DNA of 31,232 nucleotides, from contig JBGTKC010000196.1 of NCBI GenBank assembly GCA_041744755.1, positions 1 through 31,232 of the forward strand. The letters are read 5' to 3'. The first letter of the stretch is position 1. Each line of letters begins with the position of its first letter. A program made the position numbers and the translations under genes. Positions 10,401 to 23,800 of this stretch are shown here, piece by piece. The DNA is from CALDTK01 sp041744755 (GTDB lineage Bacteria; Bacteroidota; Bacteroidia; Chitinophagales; Saprospiraceae). Below the pieces are notes generated by a model, which was not told the origin of the DNA, did not search any database, and worked only from the letters and a program-made list of their open reading frames with translations.

Positions 10401-13400
10401 CGGGTGCACAGTATTTCTCGGAGACAAGATATTTTCCGGCGTCGACGAAGTCTGTGAAGGTATTCTTCTTGCGCAAGAGTTTTCCGTCCTCGTACCATTG
10501 TCGACCCAGCTCTTGGCCGCCGCGTACGTGGGCGATCACAAAGACGAAGCCCCTGTCAAGCAAACTCAGACGTACGCTGGAGAAGTACGGGTCCATCGAG
10601 TTGCCGTAGCTGCCGTAGCCGTAGAGCAGCAGAGGGGCTTTCCCGTCGAGGGGCGTGCCTTTGTGGCGGACGATACTCATGGGTACGCGCTTGCCGTCGC
10701 GGGCCGCGAACTCGATACGCTCGCCCACGTAATCGCTGGGGTCGAACTCCCCGAGCACCTCCTGTCGCTTGAGGAGCGTTAGTCGTCGTGTGTCCACGTC
10801 GTAATCGTAGACCGTGTTCGGGGTCGTCATGCTCGTAAAGGAGACGCGGACGATGTGGCTGAGCGGGTCGTGGTTGGTTGACGTCGCGCTCAGGTAGGCG
10901 TCCTCACCGAAGTCGATAGTGTGCTCCCCGAGTTGACCTGCCGGTTCTCCCGTAAGGGGCAGAATCCGCTGTTGCACAATGCCCCCGACGCGCTCACTTA
11001 CCACCACGTAATCGCTAAACAGCTCCACGTCCTCGACGAAGGCCTCGCTGCGGGCAGGCACGAGGTCAACCCAGCTGCCTTGACCCGTTTTGCCGACAGG
11101 CGTAGTCGCGATCTTGAAATTTACCGCATCCTTATTGGTCCGCACGTACCAGCGATCGCCGAGGTGGTCAACGCTGTATTCCAGCTTGGCGTCCCGGTCG
11201 CGGGGCTCGAAGGTCTGGAAGGTCCCCCGGGGCTCGTCGGCGCGCAGGTACTGCACCTCCGAAGTGAGGGTGGCCTCCGAGTGGATGCAGACGAACTCTC
11301 GACTCTTCGTACGGTAGATGTAAGTGGAGAAGGTGTCGTCGCCCTCGTGGTAAACTTCGACGTCCTGCGTGACCGGGGTCCCGAGTACGTGCCTGAAGAC
11401 CCGGTCCGGTCGCAGAGTCTCGTCCTTGCGGGTATAGAACAGCGTCTTATTGTCTGCTGCCCAGACCACGTTGCCCGCGGTGTTTTCGATTACGTCGGCG
11501 AGCACCTCGCCAGTGGTCAGGTCTTTGACCCTCAGCGTGTAAATGCGTCGGCTCAGGGTGTCCTCCCCGTAGACGAGCAGTCGATTGTCATCCGAGACGA
11601 CGCGGCTACCGACGGCGTAATAGTCGTAGGCTTTCGCCAAAACGTTCACGTCCAGCATCACCTCCTCCGCGCCCTCGGCACCACCTTTGCGGCGGTAGTA
11701 CACCGGGTGCTCCGCGCCGGCGAGGTAGCGCTCGCCGTAGAGGTAGCCGCGCTCCAGGTAGGGTACGGACTCATCGTCGGGTTTGATCCGGCCGACGATC
11801 TCCTCGTAGAGCTCTTTGCGGAGGTCTGCCTGGTCGGCGATCATCGCGTCTTTATACGCGTTCTCTGCGGTCAAGTAGGCGATGACCGCCGGGTCCTCGC
11901 GATCGTTGAGCCAGTAGTACGGATCGCTGCGGCTATCGCCGTGCATCTCGTGAGTTTTGTCGTGGCGCGGCGCGATGGGCGGCGCCACCTGGGCGGTGGA
12001 AGCTTGCATGCTGAGGGATAGCGCTAAGCCGAGGAAAGGTTGGAGCTTGGGCATTCGCAAAGTTAGCCAACCGCACACCGCGCGCGCGCTCCCTGGTGCG
12101 AATGCGCTGCGACACGTCGGGGGTGTGGCTAGCTTGCCGCCCCGTGCGACTCACCACCTCTTACCGCCAGATCCTCACGCTCGCCTTCCCGATCATGGTG
12201 GGGAGCGCGGCGCAGAACGCGATCGCGGCCACGGATTCGATCTTCTTGTATCACCTCAGCCAGTCCGATTTCGCGGCGATTGGCTTCGTGTCGACGTTCT
12301 ACCTCATCGTCGCGGCAGTCGGCTACGGGTTCTCGAAGGCGGGCCAGATCCTGATCGCGCGCCGGATGGGGCAGGCCGATCTGCTCGGCGTGCGGCAGAC
12401 CTTCCAGTCGATGTTCGCCTTCGAGATGCTACTAGCGATAGGGGCGTTCCTCGTCATGACCTTCGGGGCCTATTACATCTTCTCGGCCCTCGTCGACTCC
12501 GAGGTTATCTTCTACAAAAGCTTGGAATACCTCGAGACGCGGAGCTGGGGTGTGTTCGCGAGCTACGCCGGGATTGCCTTCGTGGCGCTCTACAGCGGGA
12601 TCGGGCGGACGAATAGTCTCCTCGTAGCGACCGTAGTCCTGCTGACCTGCAACGTTGCCCTCAACTACACCCTGATCTTCGGTCACTTCGGCATGCCGGC
12701 CATGGGGATCGCCGGGGCGGGGCTCGCGAGTTCAATCAGCGAGTACGTCGCCCTCGCTACGTTCCTCGTCTACATCGTAGCCGATAAAAAACTAGCGAAC
12801 TTCAAACTGCTCAAGATCGGGAAGATCGACTGGGCGCTCGTCAGGCTACAGGCGCGACTCAGCCTACCGGTGGTGGCGCAATCGGTAGTCGGGCTCGGGA
12901 GCTGGTTGTTCTTCTTCGGCATCATCGACAACCTCGGCGAGCGCGCGCTGGCGACTACCAATCTCGTGAGGGTCGTCTACCTCGCGTTGAGCATCCCTAC
13001 TTGGGGCTTCGCGACTTCTGTCAATACGTTGACGAGTCACTTCCTCGGACGCGGCCGCCGCCTCGCGGTTTTGCCGCTCACTAAGAAAGTGGCCTGGATA
13101 TGCCTCTGGTTCACGGTAGCGCTGTCGATCGTCGTAGCGCTGTTCCCGCGACCGATCCTCTACCCCCTCTTCGGTGGCGCGGAGACGGACCTCGTCGACG
13201 ACGCGCGACCGGTGCTCTGGGTTCTCGTGGTGATCATGGGGCTATTTAGCTACGGCGCGACCTTCTTCAATAGCCTCGTGGGCGCCGGCGGCGTCTACTA
13301 CGGACTCAAGATCCAGACGATCTGTGCGGTTGCCTACATGACGATCGTATACGTCGTAGTCGAGACTGGCATCGGGGGGGTGACCGGGGCGTGGAGCGCG

Positions 13401-16400
13401 GAGATCGCATACTGGGCGCTAATCTGGTACATGAGCGCCAGAGGGCTCAGTGAGCGGCGGTGGCGCGGGGCGGATCTGTAGGGTCGCGACTACCTTTCGG
13501 CCTCATGGCACTACGCGACGAACTCCGCACTCAGGGGGACTGGCTCTTTCGGTATCGATCGTTTCTCCCGCTGGTGATCGTGGCGGTAGGGTTCGTGGCT
13601 TTCGTGTACGCCTTTCGGCAAAACCCAGTAGTCGCAGGCTACAGTAGTGGCTGGCGTAACCTGATGTGGCTGGTCGTTGGTTTGTTCGGCTTCGGGGTAC
13701 GGGTGCACGCGGTCGGTTACGCGGCTCCGCATACCTCGGGCCGCAACACGGTCGGCGGGCAGATCGCCAACGAGGTGAACACCACCGGACTCTACTCCTT
13801 GGTGCGTCACCCCCTGTACGTCGGCAACTTCTTGATGTGGCTGGCGGCAGCTGGCTTCACGCACAACCCCTGGTTCGTGCTCGCCTTCATATTCTTTTTC
13901 ATCGCCTACTACGAGCGAATCATTTACGCCGAAGAGGCTTACCTCCTCCATCACTACGGCGCGGCTTACAGAGACTGGGCAGCGGTAACGCCGGCGGTGG
14001 TGCCGAGCGTGAGCCGGTGGCGCAAGCCGGTCCATCGCTTCGACTGGCGTCGCGTGCTCAAGCGGGAGAAGTCGGGACTGGCTTACCTTATGTCCATCGG
14101 CTTTGCGTTCCACTGGCTGAGTTCGTATCTGGGAGGGTTCTCCGTATTCGAGCGGGGGGAGCACTGGCTCGTGCTCCTCCTCGGCGCCTGGCTAGTGTCG
14201 CTCGTGATTAAGGTTGTCCAGCGGCGGACGGACTGGTTGAAGGAGACGGCACTGCAGGGGGCGGTGTGACGTGCGGGCGCGGTCGCGTTGATGGCGCCAC
14301 GTTTCCTTACCGGGCCTGTGGGCTACGGGCCTACAGCCCGGATGGCCGTTAGAGGGTAGCAGTATCCCTGCAGCAGGGTCGGGGACGCAGCCGCGTTCAT
14401 GATCCCACGGCGTCGATCTCTCTGGGAAGCGGACGGCGGCAGCACACACCGCGCCAAATCTTGCAAGTCGCCCGCAACCGCGCCGGATGCTCGCCGTCGA
14501 GAGCCCCGAGCGAACGTCGCATCACCGATCCTAAGAATTAAAAGTTGGGCGTATTCGTTGTTTAACCGCAGTAGCTACATCGACCGTCGGCATTCGGGAG
14601 ATCTGCGCCGCGTAGCGGTCAAGCCGCGCGCCACGTACTAGCGTATTAATAATTACACAACCTGCGCGACTCTCGCCCGCTCGCACAGTGGATGATGCGC
14701 CACGGTCGAACGGGTCTGTTGGCGCATCAACTCAGAAGAGTACTCGAAGAAATACGGCGCCTTCTCCTCCACGCCATGCCAGTACCACTGGACTTCCCCT
14801 GCGCAACCGACGTCTTTCCAGCGCTGCTCGATTAGGTCATCACTGTAGTTTTCGGCGTAGACCGACGGCGCTGGACATATACCGTTCAAGTATATAGGCA
14901 GGGCTTCCCGAACGCCGAGGCCAATGCAATCCCGAGTTTCCTCCATTCGGAGTCTCGAGCCGGAGGGAGGGTGAAGGGACTCGATAAATGTCAAAACCCT
15001 AGCAACCACATCGGCGTCCACGCCGAGCCCGTGCAGCTAAATCTCGACATCGTTCTCCGGTGTCTCACTGTTGGCCGCTTGGAGCGTACCCCTGCCTGAG
15101 ACCTCGCCGAGGTACTATCGCCGCAAGAATCGATCGATCGGATCGCCGTAGATGCGCTCGCGCGATTCGGGACCTAATCGATGATAAAAGATCTTGGACG
15201 TAACACACGCTCGGTGCCTCGGGCTCGGTCTAATCGCTGCCGGATAATCTTTGCAGCCAACACATCACTTAACGAAGCTTCGCAACCGCCGCGGTAATTC
15301 GCCGCGCCGCCTCCCGCAACTGCTCCTCACTCGCCGCGAAGCTCAGTCGCAAACACTCCTCACTCCCGAAGTCGGTCCCCGCCACGCAGGCGACGTGCGC
15401 CTCCTCAAGCAGATACATCGCGAGATCGTCGGCATTCGCGATAGTGGTCTCGCCGTGGGATTTGCCGAAGACCCCGCTTACGTCGGGGAAGAGGTAGAAG
15501 GCCCCCGTCGGGACGTTGGCCCGGAAGCCGGGAATGTCATTGATTAACTCGACCATGATGTCGCGGCGCTTCCTGAACGCAGCACACATGTCGCGCGTCG
15601 GGGTCTGGTCGCCGTCGAGGGCGTCGGCGGCAGCGCGCTGGGCGAAGCTATTGGCCCCGGACGTGATCTGACCCTGGACCTTCGTACAGGCCTTCGCGAT
15701 CCAGAGGGGTGCACCGATATAGCCCAGTCGCCAGCCCGTCATGGCGTAGCCCTTCGCGAAGCCATTGATCGTCACCGTGCGATCGTACATACCGTCTAGC
15801 GTCGCGAAACTCACGTGCTCCTCGCCGTAGTGGATGTGCTCATAAATCTCGTCCGAGAGCACCAGGACATCCGGAAAGTCTTCGAGCGTTTTGGCGAAAG
15901 CCTCCAGGTCTTCGCGCGTGTACACCGAACCTGTCGGGTTACACGGTGAGCTGAAGATGATGAAGCGCGTGCGCTCGGTGATCGCCGCGGCGAGTTGCTC
16001 GGGCCGGACCTTGAAGTCGGTCTCGATGCCGGCGCGCAGGCCGACGGCCGTGGCCCCCGTGAGCTCGATTTGCGCGAAGTAGCTCACCCAGTCGGGTGCC
16101 AGTACGATGGCCTCGTCGCCGGGGTCGAGTACTGCGAGGCAGACGTTGGCGATGCTCTGCTTGGCGCCATTGCTCACGACGACCTGCTCGGCGGAGTAGG
16201 TGAGACCGTTCTCCCGCGCGAACTTCCGACTGATGGCGTCGCGCAACTCCTGCAGTCCGTTAACGGGCGTATACTTCGTAAATCCATCGTCCAGCGCTTT
16301 CTTCGCCGCCTCCTTGATGTAGTCGGGCGTGTCGAAATCAGGTTCGCCGAGACTCAGGCTGATCACGTCGTGCCCTTCGGCGGCGAGCTCGCGGGCCATG

Positions 16401-17806
16401 CGGGCCATGGCGAGGGTCGAACTTTCGGACATGAGGCGCAGGCGCTCGGAGAGGTGTTGACGGGGTGGCGCGAGAGTGGTCATGCGGGCGAAGGTACATT
16501 GGCGTCCGCACCGGCTTGACGCTACCTTGACCCCCAGATGCAGGATAAGATTCAACAGCTCCAAGAGCTCACGGAGGTCGCTCACCTGGGGGGAGGCACG
16601 GCGCGTCTCGCGAAACAACACGAGAAGGGCCAGCTCACCGCCCGCGAGCGGATCGCGCTCCTCTTCGACCCCGGGACTTTCTCTGAGCTCGGTATGCTCG
16701 TCGAGCACCGCACCACCGACTTCGGTCTCGGGGAGCAGATCTTCCTCGGGGATGGTGTGGTGACGGGATATGGGCACGTCGACGGCAGGCTCGTGTACGC
16801 CTTCGCGCAGGACTTCACCGTCTTTGGCGGGAGCCTCTCCGAGACGCACGCCGAGAAGATCTGTAAGGTCATGGACCTCGCGGTCCGCAACCGCGCGCCC
16901 TTCGTAGGGCTTAACGACAGCGGCGGCGCCCGCATCCAGGAGGGCGTCCGCTCGCTCGGGGGCTACGCGGACATCTTCTTCCGCAACGTCCAGGCCTCGG
17001 GACAGATCCCGCAGATCTCGGCCATCATGGGGCCGTGCGCAGGGGGCGCGGTCTACTCCCCGGCGATGACCGACTTCACGCTCATGGTCGAGGGGACGAG
17101 CTACATGTTCGTCACTGGCCCGAACGTCGTCAAGACGGTCACGAATGAATCGGTGACGAGCGAGGAGCTCGGAGGGGCCCACACCCACGCCAGCAAGTCG
17201 GGCGTCACCCACCTCACGTCGCCTAATGACGTGGCCTGCCTCACGCAGTTGCGGCGTCTGCTGGGCTACCTGCCGTCGAGCTGCGACGAGCAGCCGCCGA
17301 CGCGGGCCTACGTGCTCGGCGACGAAATTCGCCCCGATTTGCAGGCCTTAGTCCCGGCCGCCGCCAACCAACCTTACGACATGACGGAGGTCGCGCGCGG
17401 GATCGTCGACGAGGGCTCGTGGATGGAGATCCACCCGGAGTTCGCGACCAACATTATCACCGCATTCGCGCGCATCGGTGGGCGGTCGGTCGGGGTGGTG
17501 GGCAACCAGCCCATGAGCATGGCCGGGGTCCTGGACGTCGATTCGAGCCGCAAGGGCGCGCGCTTCGTGCGAACCTGCGACTGCTTCAACGTCCCCCTGC
17601 TGGTACTCGTGGACGTGCCGGGGTTCCTCCCGGGCACCGACCAGGAGTGGCGTGGGATCATTACGCACGGGGCCAAATTACTTTACGCTTTCTCGGAGGC
17701 GACGGTACCGAGGATCACGCTCATCACGCGCAAAGCCTACGGCGGCGCCTACGACGTAATGAACTCGAAGCACATCGGCGCGGACTACAATTTCGCCTGG
17801 CCCACG

Positions 17807-17838
<32 letters not shown>

Positions 17839-20800
17839 GAGTGAGATCATCTTCCGCCGTGAGATCCAGTCCGCCGACGATCCCGCCGCCAAGCTCGCCG
17901 AGAAGGAGGCCGCGTACGCCGAGCAGTTTGCGCATCCGTACAGGGCGGCGGCGAGGGGGTTCGTAGATGAGGTCATCGAGCCGACGCAAACGCGTCGAAC
18001 GTTGTTGCGGGCGTTCGCCTCGCTTGAGCACAAGCGCGTGGAGCCCGTGAGGCGGAAGCACGGGAACATCCCCCTTTAGGGTGATTCCTTTTTTTCGTGG
18101 GATGCTCGTTTGTTGATCGCTCCGCGGCAATAGATATAGGTGAAGGTTTTGGCGAACGCCGCCTCCCGACATGCTGTTAGGCGATGCATGATACGTAAAG
18201 GATCCAAGGTGAAGTGGAGCTACGGCAAGGGCACCGCCGAGGGTAAGGTCGTCGAGACCTTCGAGGAGGACATTACCCGCAAGATCAAAGGCTCCGAGAT
18301 CACCCGCAAGGGCTCTAAGGAAGACAAAGCGCTACTTATAGAACAGGAGGACGGCGACCAAGTGCTGAAACTACAGAGCGAGGTCGAGAAGGCATGAGTC
18401 GATGACCGATTTACGACAGCACACCCACGAATCACCGAAAGAACACTAAAGTCAATAACCCCCCCCCAATGTCCAATATCCTTATCCTCGCCACCGACGG
18501 CTTCGAGCAATCCGAACTCGTCGAGCCGCGCGATTACTTCCAGAAAGCCGGTCACCACGTCCACATCGCCAGCCTCCAACTTGGCGATCAGGAGCAGGCG
18601 CCGACTTCGATCAAGGGCTGGGACAAGTCCGATTGGGGTGAGTCCGTGCCCGTTGACAAGCAACTCTCAGACGTCACGCCGGAGGATTACGACGCCCTCG
18701 TCCTACCGGGCGGGCAGATGAATCCCGACAAGCTGCGGCTCGAGCCGAGTGTAATTAGCTTCATTAAGGCTTTCGCCAAAACCGGGAAGCCCGTGGCCGC
18801 CGTCTGTCACGCGCCCTGGCTCCTCATCGAGGCCGGCTTGGCCGACGGCAAGGCAATGACGAGCTACGAGTCGATCCGCACCGACCTCGTGAATGCGGGC
18901 GCGGACGTGAAAGACCAAGAGGTGGTCGTGGACGGAAATCTGATTACGAGCCGCAACCCGCAAGATCTCCCGGCCTTCAACAAAGCGATCGAGAATGCCC
19001 TTTCTGAGGTAAACGCCTAAACCGCGGATATGCAAGACGACAAAAACCAAGCCCCCGACCCCAACCGCGCCCCCGGCCAGAAGACCCCAAGCCGCAGCTA
19101 CGGCCGCCAGGACCACGCTGACGGCACCAAGCAGGACGTCGAGGACGCCTCCTCCGCCGAGCACATCGGCGCCGGCGATCCGGCAGCTGCCGACGAGGAG
19201 GAGTAGCTCGAGGCTCCACTTCCCATTCTTCCGAACCCTGCGGTCGCCGGCGACCTTCTACGAGCAGGGACCTGCCCCGAGACACCTAAGCCCACCCATA
19301 CCTACATGACCGACCAAGATCGCTTCAAGAAATATAAGAAGCTCACTGAAGACATTCGTGAGTGCATGCTCGTCACCGACGACGCCGAGATCGGGATCCA
19401 CGCCCGCCCAATGTACCTCGCGGCCTGCGACGACGCCGGCAAACTTTGGTTCTTCACCGACATCAGCGACAAGAAGGTGCAGGAGATCTACCACGACCAC
19501 ACCGTGTGTTGCGCATTCGCCAAACCCTCCGACAAGGACTACGTCTCGGCCACGGGCCAGGCGTCGATCGAACGGGATCTCGCCAAGAAGAAGCAGTACT
19601 ATCACAAAATGCACGACGCGTGGTTCGATGGACCTGAAGACCCCAAGGCCTCTCTGATCTGCGTCCACGTTCACCACGCCGAGTACTGGAACGACAATGA
19701 TTCCAGCATCATCACGATGGCCAAGATCGCGGCCACCGCTGTATTCGGCGGTGAGGACGCCAACTACCAGGGCACCGAGAACGAGAAGTTGACCCTTTAG
19801 CTCTTCGTAACAACTACGTTCAAGCCAAGCCGACTGCTCCACCGTTTCTTACGCGCTGGGGCAGTCGGCTTCACCATTTTAAGAACCCCCTTACATGCGC
19901 ATCGCTCGCATCGCGCTCAAGACCCTCGCCTGGATCGTCGGGATAGTCCTCGGCTTGCTGTTGCTCATCATCGTGGCGATCCAGATCCCGTCTGTCCAGA
20001 ACCGTGTGCTCGCATACGCGATTCCGACGATCGAGAAGCTCATGGGTGGGGCCGAGGTCCGCATTGGGCACATCAATCTCGACTTCTTCGACGCCGCCTC
20101 CGTAGAAGAGATCTTCATCGGCGACCTGTCCGGCGATACGCTGCTGTACGCCAACTATTTAAAGGCGGATATAGGGGCGTTCAACCTGATGGGCGGTAAG
20201 ATTGTCCTCGACGAGATTAAGCTCGACGGTGCCGTGGTGAACGCCTACCAGCGCGCCGACGATGAGGCCTTCAACTACCAGTTCATCATCGACGCTTTCG
20301 CCCCAACGGATACGGTGGCGACCGATACCTCGGCGGCGGCCTTCGAGATCGGTATCAAGACCGTAGATGTGACCAACACCCGCATCCGTCTACTCGACGA
20401 GGTAGCGCGAACGGACCTAAACGTGACCGTGGAGCGCTTGCTCACCCACGTCGACAAACTCGATCTCGAAAGTCTCGCCATCGCCTTCCGGGACATCTCG
20501 ATCGAGGGCGTCACGGGCAGCTACGTCATCGAAGAACTCGAGCCCCTCGCGGACGCGGTCGTGGGCACGGCTCTCGACACGCTCGCCGGCGGCGCCACGG
20601 TTGTCACCTTCCCGACGGCGGGCCTGCCGATCTCGATCGGAGAGCTTTCGCTAAAACGCATCAACCTGGCCTTCTCGGACGCCAATCTCGAGCGCGTCGC
20701 GCAGGGCCTCGACGCCGGCGACATTGCGATCACGGATCTCGACGCCGAGGCGAGGGACTTTCTCTGGGACTCCACACAGATCAATCTCGACTGGAGATCG

Positions 20801-23800
20801 CTGAGTTTCAGGGAAAGGAGCGGCTTGGTCGTAGACCAGCTCGCCTTCGGTCTGGCCATGACCGACGAAGGACTTAACCTTAGCGGATTCGAATTCAAGA
20901 CCCCGAATTCACAGGTTTTGGCGAAAGCCGAACTCAGGTACGGGAGCTTCAATCAACTGGTGGCCCTCGATCCGGACACCCGGATCTCGGCAAACTTCGA
21001 CAACTCTTACGTGGCGTTCGAGGACCTCAAACTGCTCGCGCCCACACTCGCCGATGCGGGGATCGACCTGGATGCGGATGGCAGCATTTATCTGAATGGT
21101 AGCGTAAGTGGCGACCTCAGCGAACTCGAGCTGCGAGGCGTCGACGTACGCGTCGGCCGCCAGACCACCGCGGCGGTCTCGGGCAAGATTTACAACCCGA
21201 TGGACCCCGCCGCGCTGCGCTACGAGCTCCAGGTCGGCCGCCTTACCACCAGTTACGCCGACCTCAATCGACTCACCAACGGTCTCGATCTGCCGCCGGA
21301 ATTGGCGAAGTTCGGCCGCTTAAGTTTTAGCGGAAGCGTCGGCGGTACCACCACGACTTTCCAGGGCCGCAACCTGGACCTGCGGACCGACGGGAGGACC
21401 AGCTTCCGCGGGGATGTTTCGGCGCGCAACCTCGACACGCCCGCCAAGCTTTACATCGACGCGGAGGTCCGTCAGCTGCGCACGCGGATGTCGGAGCTGA
21501 GGGCATTCATTCCGGATAGTCTGGGCGTGGACGCCATGGCCCTCGGCGACGTGGACTTCGGCGGCCGGTTTCGGGGAACGCTTACCGATTTCGCGCTGAA
21601 AGGCAAACTCAATACCTCCATCGGGTCGTCGACCCAGGACCTAGTCGCGGATTTTAATACCGACTATACAAACGGTAGTTATAAGGGCACGGTCTCGTTG
21701 GACTCGTTCAATGTCGGCCGCCTGCTGCAGGATTCGACCGTCGGCAAGCTGTCCCTCGACCTCGCGTTAGACGGTTCTGGACTGGCGATCGAGGACATCG
21801 TGACGTCGATCGCCGGGAACGTGCGGAGTCTGAGGTACAATAACTACACCTATACAGATTTCAAAATCGACGGGACGCTAGACGAGCAACTCTTCGTAGG
21901 GAAGTTCGGGATCGACGATCCGAATATTCGCCTGGCGTTCGACGGTCTCGTGAATCTAAGAGACTCACTTCCCGATCTGCGGTTTACGGCCCGAATCGAC
22001 ACGCTCGCTCTACAGCCACTCGGCTTCTACCCGACGGCGCTGGGCTTGAGCATGTCGATCGTGAGCAATTTGCGCGGCAACACGGCCGACAACCTGATTG
22101 GCCAGCTGCGGATCGACTCGCTCACCCTCCAGGACAGCGTCAAGTCCGTCCGGCTCGACCAGATACTGGTGCGGGCAGGGGATACTACGGGGGGGAGATT
22201 CCTGGTCCTGGAGTCGCCCATTCTCCGGGCGGGAGTCATCGGCGACTACCAGACGGCTGATATGCCGGCGCTGTTCACTAATTACATCAATGACTTCTTT
22301 CCGATCGACGAGTATTTGAGCCCGCAGGACAAGCCCGCCGAGCTCGCGATCGAGCCCACGCCCCAGCGGGTCCTTACGGACCAGAGCTTCCGTTTCTACG
22401 TCGAGGCCAATCGCCCGGTCAAGTTCATGAATTTCTTCGACCCGAACCTAAAGCGCCTGGATACGGCCAGCTTCGTCGGATCGTTCGACACGAAAGACAA
22501 GGCACTCACGGGCCGGCTCTTCGTCCCGAACCTCGACTACGATGGGACCCAAGTCGACACCATTGTCCTGGCGATAGGCGGGGACGCCGAGGAAATGCTG
22601 TTGGGGCTCCGAACGGCCGGGATTAGTGTCGGGGGGCAGCTCATCTCACTTGCGCTGGCCGAACTGCGCCTGGCCGACGATTCGCTCCAACTCGAGGCGA
22701 GCACCTACCTCACGCGCGATAGCCTCCTACTGCGCACCGGCCTCAGCGCCACCACCAACCCGGCCGGCCGCTACATCGTGCGCCTGGACGATCTCCTTGA
22801 GGTAGCCGGGCAGAAGTGGAACGTAGACCCGCGCAATGCGATCGAGTACTGGGACAAGTATTTACAGATCCAAAACCTCACCTTCGAGAAGGACGACCAG
22901 CTCATCTCGATCGCGAGCGACGACGCGAGCGAGGACACGGACTTCGCCCCGCTCACCGTCACCATCGAGAACTACCAACTGGCCGAGGTCACGCGGCTGG
23001 TGCAGCTCACCGGCTTTACGCTTGGTGGGGAGGTCAATGGGACGGTAGGGATCAAGGACCCCGCCGGCACCATGTTCTACATCGCCAACATCAACGTCGA
23101 TAGTCTCGCGCTGAATGGCAGTGATGTGGGGAATCTAGCCATTAACGCGACGTCGGAAGGTCTCGATAACGCGGTAGGTATCGATGTGCGGCTCAACGGG
23201 GTCGTCAACGATTTGGCGATCGCGGGCGAGTACGGGATCAGCGACGGCGGGCTCGACCTCGTGGCCAGGATAAAGGCGCTGGAAATGCGGTTGATCGACC
23301 CCTTCGCCCAGGGGATCCTCTCTAACAGTCAGGGCGTAATGGTGGCAGACATGACCGTCAACGGCACCGTCGAGAAGCCCGATGTCGAGGGCTACCTCGG
23401 CTTCGAAAACGCCGCCACGACCTACGATTTGCTAGGTATTCGTGTGGGGATCGCGGACAGCCGGATCAAGTTCACCGAGAGCCGGATCGACTTCGGCAGC
23501 TTCGTATTGACCGATGCGATCGGCCGTACCGCCACCCTAACCGGGGGCATCGGCCACGACTATTTTACCGACTTCGAATTTGGCATGCGGCTCGTCACCG
23601 ATGGCTTCAAGGTGCTCGGGACCAAACCTTCGATCGATGCCCTCTACTACGGTGACGCCGTGGTCTCGGCGCGCGTCGATATCCGGGGCGACATCGAGAT
23701 TCCCGTCATCGTGGTCACGGCCCAGACGCTCGACAGCACGGATGTCTTCATCCAGCCGCTCGCGAGTACGGGGGGTGTCACCACGGAGGCCTGGGTCATC